A stretch of 64,000 nt of DNA from Acinetobacter rudis (GTDB lineage: Bacteria; Pseudomonadota; Gammaproteobacteria; Pseudomonadales; Moraxellaceae): contig NZ_JAVIDR010000007.1 of the NCBI RefSeq assembly GCF_031157835.1, positions 80,292-144,291 of the forward strand. The letters run 5' to 3'. The first letter of the stretch is position 1; every line of letters starts with the position of its first letter. Below are positions 9,346 through 18,535 of this stretch, piece by piece. Under the pieces are notes generated by a model. The model was given only the letters and a program-made list of their open reading frames with translations. It was not told the origin of the DNA and made no database searches. A program made the position numbers and the translations under genes.

Positions 9346-11147
9346 TGGGTTTTTTCGAATTTTGGTATAGTCATGCACCTATATTTGCCATTTTAATCCC
9401 AGCCTTCACTGCTTTTATATTGGTATTACTTGGCAACCCTGGTGCTGGGGCATTAACACATGATTGGCGTCAACCTTGGCGTCGCGGGTTAAGTTTACTC
9501 TCTGTTGGCTTGGGTCTAGCGACTGCAATCAATTATCTACTCCTTGCCAACACTGGACAAATTACAGTTTATCAATTGAGTGAGTGGTCAGCCCCATTTG
9601 GTATTGTACTGGTTCTTGACCGCCTTTCTGCCATGATGCTGCTGCTCACCTATACGCTTGCTGCACCTGTATTGTGGTTTGCAAGTAAGGGATGGGATGC
9701 ACGTGGCCGTTTCTTCCATGCCATGTCTCACTTTCTATTAATGGGCCTAAGTGGCGCATTTCTCACAGGTGACTTATTTAACCTCTTTGTCTTCTTTGAA
9801 ATTTTATTAATGGCATCTTATGTGTTGTTGATTCATGCGCAAGGCAAACCACGTTTCCAATTAGGCATTCACTACGTCAGTATCAATTTACTCGCATCTG
9901 CTTTATTTCTTATTGGATTAGGCATCATTTATGGCAGTGTCGGTAGCCTAAATATGGCAGATGTCGCACGTATTATGCCAACACTTCCAATTGAGCAGCA
10001 TCGTCTTGCAACTGCAGGCAGCTTATTACTCTTTGTTGTCTTTGGCATAAAAGCCGCGATGTTACCTTTAGGATTTTGGTTACCTAAGACCTATGCCGTG
10101 GCCAGTACACCTGTTGCAGCATTATTTACCATCATGACCAAAGTTGGGATTTATGCAATTTTACGTGTCAATGGAACAGTTTTCCAAGATGAACTGAGCC
10201 AAAATATTTTCAGTACATGGTTATTACCTATTGCGCTGCTTACCTCACTCTATGGTGCATTAGGGGCTCTTGTTGCCGCACGTTTACGCCGTTTTGTCGG
10301 CTTTATGGTGTTATCTTCAGTCGGAACAATTTTAATTGCATTGTCGATGATGAACACTGCGGCATGGGCAGCCGCCCTGTACTATCTGGTGCATAGTACA
10401 CTCATCGCAGCTGCTTTTTATCTGCTTTGTGGTTGGATCACTTCACAAAGAGGCGAACATACTGATCATCTTTATGTTGCCCCTAAAATGAAGCAAGCAC
10501 ATGTGGTCTCACTCTGTTTCTTTGCCATTGCATTAATGATGGCAGGCCTTCCCCCTTTTAGCGGTTTCTGGGGCAAAGTACTCATCTTAGGTGCTACAGC
10601 TCAATTCCACGCACAGGCTTGGGTGATTGCGATTGTTCTTTTGGTGAGTTTAATCAGTATCCTTGCTTTTACACGCGCAGGCTTTGTGCTGTTTTGGCAA
10701 GCCAGTGCTCCTGAGGATGATCCTCAAGAAAAAGCATATGCTGCATACCAAAAACTGCCAGAACATGCCCCCCCACGTAATGATAAGGCCATTTATCTTT
10801 TACTCTCTGCTTTAGTTATCTATGTGGTCTGCGCTGCACCAATCTTCAATTATGTTGAACAAACAGCTATACAGTTGAAAAACTCTCAACAGTACATTGA
10901 TACAATCCTAAAACAGGATCAGCAAGGCGAAGTTATTTCTGTTCAGCCTTTTGATCCTAACTATGTTCCAGAAACAAAATATAATGGTGAGCAAGCAGAC
11001 CCTTATGCACAGTTGATTCCAGACTTAGTCAGTGAAGATACTTGGCAAGGTCCACATATATCACCGTATAAGAAACAACAAGCTGAACAACAGAATCAGC
11101 AGGCAAATACGCCTGATCAAGCTCAGCTCAATGCAGTGGAGCCCTAA
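9342..11147 (+). CDS. mnhD: Mrp/Mnh cation/H+ antiporter subunit D
   Basis: A 601-residue polytopic protein homologous to NuoM/NuoN of complex I; together with subunit A it forms the proton path. Family segments seen are GDLFNLFVFFEILLMASY with the conserved membrane glutamate, and GIKAAMLPLGFWLPKTYAVASTPVAA with the key lysine, followed by KVGIYAILR. The last roughly 130 residues after the final helices are hydrophilic and rich in Gln, Pro and Asp, longer than in many homologues, and probably form a soluble tail. The ATGA overlap with mnhC and three-base gap to mnhE place it in the middle of the operon. Confidence 0.9.
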   Translation: MMGFFEFWYSHAPIFAILIPAFTAFILVLLGNPGAGALTHDWRQPWRRGLSLLSVGLGLATAINYLLLANTGQITVYQLSEWSAPFGIVLVLDRLSAMMLLLTYTLAAPVLWFASKGWDARGRFFHAMSHFLLMGLSGAFLTGDLFNLFVFFEILLMASYVLLIHAQGKPRFQLGIHYVSINLLASALFLIGLGIIYGSVGSLNMADVARIMPTLPIEQHRLATAGSLLLFVVFGIKAAMLPLGFWLPKTYAVASTPVAALFTIMTKVGIYAILRVNGTVFQDELSQNIFSTWLLPIALLTSLYGALGALVAARLRRFVGFMVLSSVGTILIALSMMNTAAWAAALYYLVHSTLIAAAFYLLCGWITSQRGEHTDHLYVAPKMKQAHVVSLCFFAIALMMAGLPPFSGFWGKVLILGATAQFHAQAWVIAIVLLVSLISILAFTRAGFVLFWQASAPEDDPQEKAYAAYQKLPEHAPPRNDKAIYLLLSALVIYVVCAAPIFNYVEQTAIQLKNSQQYIDTILKQDQQGEVISVQPFDPNYVPETKYNGEQADPYAQLIPDLVSEDTWQGPHISPYKKQQAEQQNQQANTPDQAQLNAVEP

Positions 11148-11150
11148 GTT

Positions 11151-11669
11151 ATGATGCAAAATTTATTTAACCGCCTTTTGCCATATCCTTTTGTGAGCAC
11201 CTTGGTGACAGTCAGCTGGTTAATGCTTAATCACAGCTTAGACCCATTTGATATTGTCGTTGCAGTAATTTTAGGATTAATTATCCCCAAATTAGTACAA
11301 CCCTTTATTATTCACACACCCGAAATTCAATGGGCAAAAGCTGCTGCACTCTTTCTCGTGGTACTAAAAGACATCATTCTTTCAAACCTTCGTGTTGCTA
11401 AACAAGTATTGGGACCTATTGATCAACTACATCCCAAATGGTATCGCGTTCCACTCGATACAGATGATGATTATGTTAATACTTTATTGGCAATGATCAT
11501 TACAACCACACCTGGCACGGTCACAGCAGGTATTGATCAAGAACGTGGTGACATCTTAGTGCATGCGCTAAGCTGTGATGATACCGAAGCAGATATCATA
11601 GATATTAAAACTCGCTACGAAGCGCCACTCATTGAAATATTCAATGTAAAACAAGGAGATAATGCATGA
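11151..11669 (+). CDS. mnhE: Mrp/Mnh cation/H+ antiporter subunit E
   Basis: A 172-residue membrane protein of the MnhE/MrpE family. It has short N-terminal helices (PFVSTLVTVSWLMLNHS and a DIVVAVILGLIIP helix) and a conserved soluble C-terminal part with the signature LLAMIITTTPGTVTAGID and the acidic LVHALSCDD. The end overlaps the mnhF start by four bases (ATGA). It has no counterpart in complex I and supports assembly and activity of the antiporter. Confidence 0.9.
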   Translation: MMQNLFNRLLPYPFVSTLVTVSWLMLNHSLDPFDIVVAVILGLIIPKLVQPFIIHTPEIQWAKAAALFLVVLKDIILSNLRVAKQVLGPIDQLHPKWYRVPLDTDDDYVNTLLAMIITTTPGTVTAGIDQERGDILVHALSCDDTEADIIDIKTRYEAPLIEIFNVKQGDNA

Positions 11670-11941
11670 TTATTCTACCTTATGTCTTAGGACTGTGTAC
11701 GCTTGCAGTCACCATTTCTATGTTTTTATGTCTGATTCGCATGATTATGGGACCCTCGATTGTAGACCGACTACTTGCTTTGGATACTTTGTTTTTAAAT
11801 GCGACTTGTTTGATTATTATTTTGGGAATTTTCTGGAGTACCACTTCATTATTTGAAGGTGCTTTGTTAGTTGCAATGCTAGGCTTTATCTCAACAGCAG
11901 CTTTAGCCCGCTACTTTACGACTGGACATGTCATCGACTAG
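11666..11941 (+). CDS. mnhF: Mrp/Mnh cation/H+ antiporter subunit F
   Basis: A 91-residue protein with three membrane helices. The MnhF signature MIMGPSIVDRLLALDTL is seen after the first helix and GFISTAALARYF near the end. It starts within the last codon of mnhE (ATGA overlap, preceded by AAGGAG) and ends 11 bases before mnhG, whose ribosome site (AGGAG) lies in the gap. It is a small structural subunit of the antiporter. Confidence 0.9.
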   Translation: MIILPYVLGLCTLAVTISMFLCLIRMIMGPSIVDRLLALDTLFLNATCLIIILGIFWSTTSLFEGALLVAMLGFISTAALARYFTTGHVID

Positions 11942-11952
11942 GAGCACAACTT

Positions 11953-12360
11953 ATGCAACTTGCAATGGAAATTATTGTTTCTTTTTTCTTGCTCGTCGGT
12001 GCATTTTTTACACTGGTTGGCGCAGTAGGAATGATTCGTTTGCCTGACTTATTCATGCGTTTACACGCACCCACTAAGTCCAGCACATTAGGTCTAGGAA
12101 GTTTTTTAATTGCAGCAATGATTTATGCTGCATTTCATGGCCGTCTTGGATTTGCTGAGCTACTGATTACTTTCTTGGCTTTTGTAACAGCACCAGTATC
12201 TGCAAATTTAATCGCACAAGCCGCAATTCACCTTCGTTTGCGCTCAAAAGGTGGTGACGTACCAGAATCTATTGATCGTTTATTGCCTTGGCAAAAACAG
12301 CGTCGTGTTCCTAAGTTTGACATCCTCCCCGACCTAAAGGACGGTGATTCCTCCTGCTAG
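11953..12360 (+). CDS. mnhG: Mrp/Mnh cation/H+ antiporter subunit G, C-terminus rewritten by IS end
   Basis: A 135-residue protein of the MnhG family with three helices and the signature GMIRLPDLFMRLHAPTKSSTLGLG, the last subunit of the complex. The body of the protein looks normal up to about residue 121 (RRVPK). The last residues, FDILPDLKDGDSSC and the stop, are read from DNA that is the right end of an IS200/IS605 element, identifiable by its typical GACATCCTCCCCGACC sequence. The original C-terminal codons were therefore replaced. Because the membrane core is complete and the tail is exposed and variable, function is probably kept, but this is inference. Confidence 0.85.
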   Translation: MQLAMEIIVSFFLLVGAFFTLVGAVGMIRLPDLFMRLHAPTKSSTLGLGSFLIAAMIYAAFHGRLGFAELLITFLAFVTAPVSANLIAQAAIHLRLRSKGGDVPESIDRLLPWQKQRRVPKFDILPDLKDGDSSC

Positions 12361-12480
12361 ACGCTTATGTCCAAGCGCAAGTATGTTCAGTGCGGAATTT
12401 ATATCCCGATCATGGAGTGTACCTGAGCAGCACTGCTGCGCAAGATGCACTGCCATGCTCTTATTCCAAGCCCTGATCTA
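12317..12480 (-). ncRNA. Predicted omega/reRNA scaffold region at the IS right end
   Basis: In IS200/IS605 elements the guide RNA of TnpB is made from the 3' end of tnpB and the right end, with the guide read from flanking DNA. By analogy the scaffold would cover the last part of tnpB and the right end on the minus strand, ending at 12317, and the guide would be the next bases inside mnhG (12316 down to about 12297). The 5' limit given is arbitrary. The call rests on family knowledge and position; expression is unknown. Confidence 0.35.
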
Positions 12481-13409
12481 CCTTTCGGACTACTGCTTGA
12501 TATACTCTTGCAGTACGAACAAGTTTGGGTGGTATAGGATTCATTGACTTCTTCAAACGATACCCCTGCGTTCTCGCATTTATACTTGAGCATTGTTTTT
12601 AGTGCCGAAAAACCAGCATCTAAAACAGACTTAGCCATTTTAGTTTTTACCAGTTTGGCTGCACTTAAATTACCAACGACTATCAGTGCATTATTCTTAA
12701 CAAGCATCGTACTTGCCTTATGCAAGTGGTCTTTGCGACAGTTTACAATCTTGGCATGTAAGGCACGTACACGCTTTTTATTCCTTGCTCGTTGGGCAAT
12801 CCCGAGTTGCTGTTCATATTTTCGATAGAATTTAGGATTAGATATGACTGTGCCATCAGAACAAGTCGCCACATCCTTTAAGCCCAGATCAATACCTATA
12901 GATTGCTTTGCAGTGGATTGTTCTTGCTTCGGTGAGTCCACAACAAGGCAAACATACCAACGACCACGACTATCTTCAACGAATGAACCAGTCTTAACAC
13001 TGTATTTGCTTAAGCCGTAGCTATCCCATACTTTGAATTGACGCTTGCCATATTGAACAGATCCATCCGTGCATCTAATTGCAGCCTTTTTAAAGGGTAT
13101 CCATCCAAGTGAACGTCTAGCAGATTTCTTGTTACTCACACGCCATTTAAGTTTTGCTTTTTTGAATTGCGTTCTACGTGTGACCAATTCCTCGGTAATT
13201 GCTTGAATAGTTTGGCTATGCAAATTACACAGTTTTGATGTACCTGAAGTATATTCATTGACATCGTAGGCACTAAAAAAATGCCCTGTACGTTTAAGAT
13301 GTTTGAAACACAAATCATTAACATAGTTCCAGACAAAATTAACCTCTGATGCAAGTTGATCTAGCATCTTACAATGTTTGTCTTTTATTCGTAATTTAAG
13401 GGTTTTCAT
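12334..13409 (-). pseudogene. tnpB: TnpB (IS605 OrfB family) gene, frameshifted near its 3' end
   Basis: TnpB proteins are RNA-guided nucleases with a RuvC fold encoded by IS200/IS605 elements. The frame from ATG 13409 shows the N-terminal domain, RuvC-I (SIGIDLGLKDVATCSDG) and the first half of the zinc finger (TCSYC ... GLGIRAWQC). It then reads about 18 unrelated residues to a stop at 12399. The expected tail (HDRDINSALNILALGHKRL, with the RuvC-III aspartate) is present, but in another frame, ending at TAG 12334-12336. The gene is thus a pseudogene of about 355 codons. The RuvC-II position reads IVVGNLSAAKL and lacks the usual glutamate there, which is common in this subgroup. The TTG two codons upstream is a less likely start. 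Confidence 0.8.
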
Positions 13410-13496
13410 AGCCAAATTATAGCAATTTAATATACCAAAAGCTTTATAGCATAAGGTTAAGCGACGAAATGTGTCATATGGCTTACGCCAGTCGCT

Positions 13497-13543
13497 TATA
13501 TCCTCATCCTGAACGATGAGGTTTTACGCTCCATCGGATAAAG
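13497..13543 (-). repeat. Left end of the IS200/IS605 element
   Basis: A 47-base segment with a 7-bp hairpin and 6-base loop, followed by GTTTTAC and, 17 bases on, ATAAAG (plus-strand view). It resembles a second copy at 14991-15036 in the same orientation at roughly three positions in four by eye. On the minus strand it precedes tnpB. Confidence 0.6.
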
Positions 13544-13594
13544 ATGAACTCTAATCCCCTATAGGATACCGCAGTACCCTCATGAGGTTTTATG

Positions 13595-13625
13595 ACTTTC
13601 AGCTCAAACTTATTGAGCTGAAAGT
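13595..13625. terminator. Hairpin at the 3' end of the aceI-like gene
   Basis: A perfect 13-bp stem (ACTTTCAGCTCAA at 13595-13607 with its complement at 13613-13625) and a 5-base loop. It overlaps the stop codon of the minus-strand pump gene. No long T run follows on the minus strand, so termination strength is uncertain. Confidence 0.55.
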
Positions 13626-14029
13626 GGAACACCAAAAATTCGATCAAAACTCCAATTAAATACAAATGTGTACACTGGAATAATCACAATGAGTGCCGCA
13701 TCCAATATAAATGCTTGAATTAAAGAGATATTCATCCACCAAGCAATCAAAGGAATTAAAAATATAATCAGCGTCAATTGAAATCCAACTGCATGAAGTA
13801 ATCGACGTTTAAAGGTTCGTTCTCTCGATATTTGTTTACTTTCCCAAGCTTCAAATATGAAGTTATAAATTAAATTCCATAGCACTGCGATTGTCGTTAT
13901 CGCTACAGATAATAATGCAGTATGACTCAACTGCGATTGTGAAAGTATGGCAAGAATTGAAGAAGATATGACGAGTCCAAATATTTCATATGTACTGACA
14001 TAAACTAATCTGCGTTTGATACCTTGCAT
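13610..14029 (-). CDS. PACE-family (AceI-like) efflux transporter
   Basis: A 139-residue membrane protein with two tandem bacterial transmembrane-pair domains, the hallmark of PACE transporters. Repeat 1 has KRRLVYVSTYEIFG with the essential membrane glutamate, then helix 2 with LWNLIYNFIFEAWE. Repeat 2 begins RTFKRRLLHAVGFQL and ends PVYTFVFNWSFDRIFG. The family exports biocides such as chlorhexidine and also short diamines. The frame extends upstream to 14092, but ATG 14029 has GGGGG six bases before it and gives the normal PACE length. A LysR gene diverges from it across 89 bases, the arrangement of aceI and its activator aceR in Acinetobacter. Substrate is not known here. Confidence 0.9.
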   Translation of the reverse strand: MQGIKRRLVYVSTYEIFGLVISSSILAILSQSQLSHTALLSVAITTIAVLWNLIYNFIFEAWESKQISRERTFKRRLLHAVGFQLTLIIFLIPLIAWWMNISLIQAFILDAALIVIIPVYTFVFNWSFDRIFGVPLSAQ

Positions 14030-14118
14030 TTTTTCCCCCAATAAATAACTTTGGGTCATTCTAATTTCAGTTATACTCACACATAAAGACAACAGCTTTC
14101 AGTTAGACTGATACCAAA

Positions 14119-15006
14119 ATGAATTTTACGACTGAAAATATAGACGTATTTCTAAAAATTTTAGATACAGGATCATTTTCTGCTGCAGCACGTGCCCTAA
14201 ATCGGGTGCCCTCTGCAGTTAGTATGAATATCGCAAATATAGAAGCTGAATTAGGAATCGACTTATTCATACGCACCCCACGTAAAGTCATTCCTACAGC
14301 AGAGGCACTTGCCTTAGCGCCACAAGCTCGAATTATTTCGGAACAATTAAAACAGTTAAATAAACATGCTTATGAAATGTCATTGGGCTTAGAGAGCACA
14401 CTCAAGCTAGGTATTGCCTCAGATGTAAATCATCAAAAAATGCTGTGTGCCATTCAACAACTTTCACTTAAGTATCCCTTATTAAACATTGAAATTATCA
14501 CTGCTCCTCAAGATGATCTCTTTAAATTACTCTATTCTGAAAAAATTGCGCTTTGCCTTTCTAGCGCGCCAATCCGTATAAATATTGAAGAACACCTGCA
14601 ATTGGTCACCACTGAAACTATTGTTGCAACAATCTCACCAAAGCATGTTCTGATTAAAGATATACTCAAAAAAGATATAAATATCGAAGACTTAATCAAT
14701 ATTAGGCAAATTGTTGTCGCAAGTAGTGAATTAGAAATCAGTGATGTCAGACCCGTTGTGGCAGCGTCTTATTGGAAAACAAATGATATCAATACAGCAA
14801 TTAACATGGTGGAAACTGGCCTTGGCTGGGGTAACTTCCCACTCTCACTGGTACAGCCTTTAATTAAAAGTGGGCGCCTTATTCAACTCAATTTTCAAAA
14901 TACTCAAAACCATTTACCAACTGCCATATATCTTATTGGATTAAAAAGGAAAGCATTATCAAAAGCTTCTAGGGAATTAATAGACTTACTGACATCCTTT
15001 CCCTGA
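14119..15006 (+). CDS. LysR-family regulator divergent from the PACE pump
   Basis: A 295-residue LysR protein with a complete N-terminal winged helix-turn-helix (residues 1-60: VFLKILDTGSFSAAARALNRVPSAVS, then a recognition helix and LFIRTPRKVIPTAEA) and a C-terminal effector-binding domain (GLGWGNFPLSLV near the end). Divergent placement next to the aceI-like gene suggests it is the AceR-type activator of that pump, working from the 89-base shared promoter region. The stop codon TGA (15004-15006) and the last residues TSFP lie inside a 46-base IS-end-like repeat, so the C-terminus may be slightly altered. Confidence 0.85.
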   Translation: MNFTTENIDVFLKILDTGSFSAAARALNRVPSAVSMNIANIEAELGIDLFIRTPRKVIPTAEALALAPQARIISEQLKQLNKHAYEMSLGLESTLKLGIASDVNHQKMLCAIQQLSLKYPLLNIEIITAPQDDLFKLLYSEKIALCLSSAPIRINIEEHLQLVTTETIVATISPKHVLIKDILKKDINIEDLINIRQIVVASSELEISDVRPVVAASYWKTNDINTAINMVETGLGWGNFPLSLVQPLIKSGRLIQLNFQNTQNHLPTAIYLIGLKRKALSKASRELIDLLTSFP

Positions 15007-15036
15007 ACGTGAAGTTTTACACGTCATTGAATAAAG
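14991..15036. repeat. IS200/IS605-end-like repeat capping the LysR gene
   Basis: A 46-base segment resembling the IS left end at 13497-13543 in the same orientation. Shared blocks in order are ATCCT, CCTGAACG, TGA, GTTTTAC and ATAAAG; about 35 of 47 aligned positions match by eye. It also begins with GACATCC, as the IS right end does. It may be a solo IS end, a deletion remnant, or a small MITE/REP-like unit moved by an IS200/IS605 transposase. Confidence 0.6.
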
Positions 15037-15127
15037 TCCTTCAAACATGCCAAAACGCATACGATTTAGTTGTCGTTAGTTGATTTTATCTACTGAAGTA
15101 AAAAACCAACAATTAATCACATGTTAA

Positions 15128-15180
15128 TCAAATTTCTTGACAGTATATACACAATTTTCCTTTATGCTTTGAAGCACTAC
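15128..15180 (+). promoter_or_regulatory. Possible promoter of the ycgJ-like gene
   Basis: A TTGACA match to the -35 consensus lies at about 15137-15142. Downstream is a TTTATGCTT stretch that could serve as a -10 region, but the spacing is not ideal (18-20 bases). It lies about 65 bases before the start codon at 15207. Confidence 0.35.
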
Positions 15181-15206
15181 AAATAAATCATCAGAAGTAC
15201 CCAATC

Positions 15207-15557
15207 ATGAAAACAATACCACTTATGTTTACCTGTGTAGCATTGTTATGCAGTGCTAACAGTTTTGCTAAAACAACACCATTAAAATCACCGACAGCAG
15301 GTGTGGTCTGTGATCAATATATCTGTGCTGATAAAAAAGGTGTTTCTAAAACATTAACAACTAAATATTTAGGTAAAAAACAGGCGAATAAAGCTTTTTC
15401 TCAAGGTGAGTTTGATACCACACAATTTACCTTTGCTAATGGTGTATTCTGTGACACTAAAACACAGTTATGCCATGTAGATCGTTATTTTGAAGCTAAT
15501 AACCAACGTAGTGCAATTGACCCTAAAACAACCAAACTTCTTTTTCCTAAAAAGTAG
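15207..15557 (+). CDS. YcgJ-like secreted protein
   Basis: A 116-residue protein with a clear Sec signal peptide (MKTIPLMFTCVALLCSANSFA, likely cut after residue 21). The mature part closely matches the pattern of E. coli YcgJ: TAGVVCDQYICADKKGVSK, then KYLGKKQANK, FDTTQFTFANGVFCDT and LCHVDRYF. Four cysteines in the mature part (VCDQYIC and FCDTKTQLC) suggest two disulfides in the periplasm. The role of this family is unknown. It stands alone between the LysR gene and the amine oxidase gene. The call is by remembered family pattern and is fairly secure. Confidence 0.75.
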   Translation: MKTIPLMFTCVALLCSANSFAKTTPLKSPTAGVVCDQYICADKKGVSKTLTTKYLGKKQANKAFSQGEFDTTQFTFANGVFCDTKTQLCHVDRYFEANNQRSAIDPKTTKLLFPKK

Positions 15558-15599
15558 CATTCAACAGATTAAATAACGCGTTAAACTAAATACAACCCT

Positions 15600-16931
15600 A
15601 TGAATACTCTGCCCAATTCTCTCTCTAAGTCTAGCCTTCCTATTATTGTTGTTGGTGCTGGTGCTGCAGGTCTAAGCTGCGCCAAAATGCTTCAGGATGC
15701 TGGGCAGAATGTTCATATACTTGAAGCTAGATCACGTCTTGGTGGTCGAATTCACTCGATTCAACAACAGCTTAGCGTATTTGATCTTGGCGCCTCTTGG
15801 ATTCATGGCATTCAAGATAATCCTATCTGGGAAATCACTCAGCGCAATCGTATTAAAACAACCGTATTTAACTACATTGAAGCAGATTTTTATCATACAG
15901 GTGGTCGGTTATTTTCTATTGAAGAAAAGTCAGTTTTTTTACAGTATATAGCTGAAATTGAAAAACTTTTATCAATTAGTCAAGCCAGCAATGCCGCTCT
16001 CGCAATTGAACAAATTTTACCAAAGCTAAAACCACAGCATCAGCATTTCTCTAAATCACAGTTAGATGATCTAGCAAGACTTTACTTTGAACGCTTTGCC
16101 AATGATCCATTCGCAACAACCCTGACGCAGCTTTGTACTCACTTTAATGACTTTGAAGGTTATTTCACTGGTGATGAAGTTATTTTTCCAGATGGTTATA
16201 TGCAACTCATTGATGCGATTGCTCAAGATATCCATATTCAATGTAATGTCGAAATCAAAGAAGTGATTAGACATGCAAATCATGTAGAACTTATTGACCA
16301 ACATGGAACAAAACATTTGGCAAAGCAAGTTGTACTGAGTATTCCATTAGGTGTACTCAAACAACAAGTGATTAAGTTTGAACCCATTTTGCCTAAATAT
16401 CTCAATCATGCCATTGAAAACTATGGGTTTGGTTCTTTTAACAAGGTTTTTATTGAGCTAGAACAGGAATTACCCCTACAGAAAGCCTCAAAGCAACAGC
16501 AGAAAAGTATTTTTTATTTTCATGATCAAGTTTGTTATAACATATTGGATCTTTTCTTTGTTTATCAAAAACCTGTCTACTTATTTTTATTTGGTGGCCC
16601 ACAATCGAAGTGGATTGACCAAAATACAGATGAAGCTGTTTGGCAGCAAATTCGAACAGGACTTGTGGATAACTTCATAGATATCCCCACATCCCCCAAA
16701 GCACTACATATTACACGCTGGGGAAGTGATCCTTATAGTTATGGCAGTTTCAGTTTCCCTCTGCCAGAACATAATGTAATGCTAAGTCAGGCATTTCAAC
16801 AATCAATTGATCAACAACTTTATTTTACAGGCGAACACTGCCATGAACGCTTTTCAGGTACGGTACATGGCGCTTATATCAGTGGCCAAGACACTGCTCA
16901 ACAGATATTGCAAGATCTCACGCCTAAATAA
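15600..16931 (+). CDS. Flavin-containing amine oxidase family protein
   Basis: A 443-residue FAD-dependent oxidoreductase of the monoamine/polyamine oxidase group. The N-terminal dinucleotide fold reads VVGAGAAGLSCAKML, followed by LEARSRLGGRI, which binds the FAD pyrophosphate, and the amine-oxidase motif LGASWIHGI. Near the C-terminus FTGEHCHERFSGTVHGAYISG is the second FAD-contact region typical of the family. Substrates may be polyamines or other primary or secondary amines; this cannot be read from the sequence. The gene is not preceded by a signal sequence and is followed by a strong bidirectional terminator shared with gltD. Confidence 0.85.
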   Translation: MNTLPNSLSKSSLPIIVVGAGAAGLSCAKMLQDAGQNVHILEARSRLGGRIHSIQQQLSVFDLGASWIHGIQDNPIWEITQRNRIKTTVFNYIEADFYHTGGRLFSIEEKSVFLQYIAEIEKLLSISQASNAALAIEQILPKLKPQHQHFSKSQLDDLARLYFERFANDPFATTLTQLCTHFNDFEGYFTGDEVIFPDGYMQLIDAIAQDIHIQCNVEIKEVIRHANHVELIDQHGTKHLAKQVVLSIPLGVLKQQVIKFEPILPKYLNHAIENYGFGSFNKVFIELEQELPLQKASKQQQKSIFYFHDQVCYNILDLFFVYQKPVYLFLFGGPQSKWIDQNTDEAVWQQIRTGLVDNFIDIPTSPKALHITRWGSDPYSYGSFSFPLPEHNVMLSQAFQQSIDQQLYFTGEHCHERFSGTVHGAYISGQDTAQQILQDLTPK

Positions 16932-16991
16932 AACAATTTACTTCAAGCTTTTGTTCGCATGATTATAGATGATTTACAAATGCCTTATTCC

Positions 16992-17030
16992 AACAAAAAG
17001 CCCACTGCATAATGCAGTGGGCTTTTTGTT
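16992..17030. terminator. Bidirectional terminator between amine oxidase and gltD
   Basis: Two 19-base arms (16992-17010 and 17012-17030) are perfect reverse complements with a GC-rich core (GCCCACTGCAT). An A run leads in and a T run follows on either strand, so it can end both convergent transcripts. Confidence 0.9.
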
Positions 17031-17042
17031 AGTCAGCAATGA

Positions 17043-18500
<1,458 letters not shown>

Positions 18501-18535
18501 TTATCCACACCTGCCTGAAATTTTGAGTCGTAAAA

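Larger units (their letters stand above)
12317..13543 (-). mobile_element. IS200/IS605-family element with tnpB only
   Basis: An element of about 1.2 kb lying on the minus strand. The right end is in mnhG: read on the minus strand it closes with GGGGAGGATGTCAA, and TCAA is the right cleavage motif known for IS608-type elements. The left end contains a hairpin (CCTCATC 13502-13508 with GATGAGG 13515-13521) next to GTAAAAC, and a CTTTAT at 13538-13543 on the minus strand. No tnpA (Y1 transposase) is present, so movement would need a helper in trans. No target duplication is expected for this family and none was seen. The exact outer boundaries are estimates; the left one may be 13537 instead of 13543. 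Confidence 0.75.

Noticed and set aside
12544..12828. Plus-strand ORF of 94 codons inside the IS
   Set aside because: It is antisense to tnpB, has no ribosome site, and its protein resembles no family; it is a shadow of the minus-strand gene.
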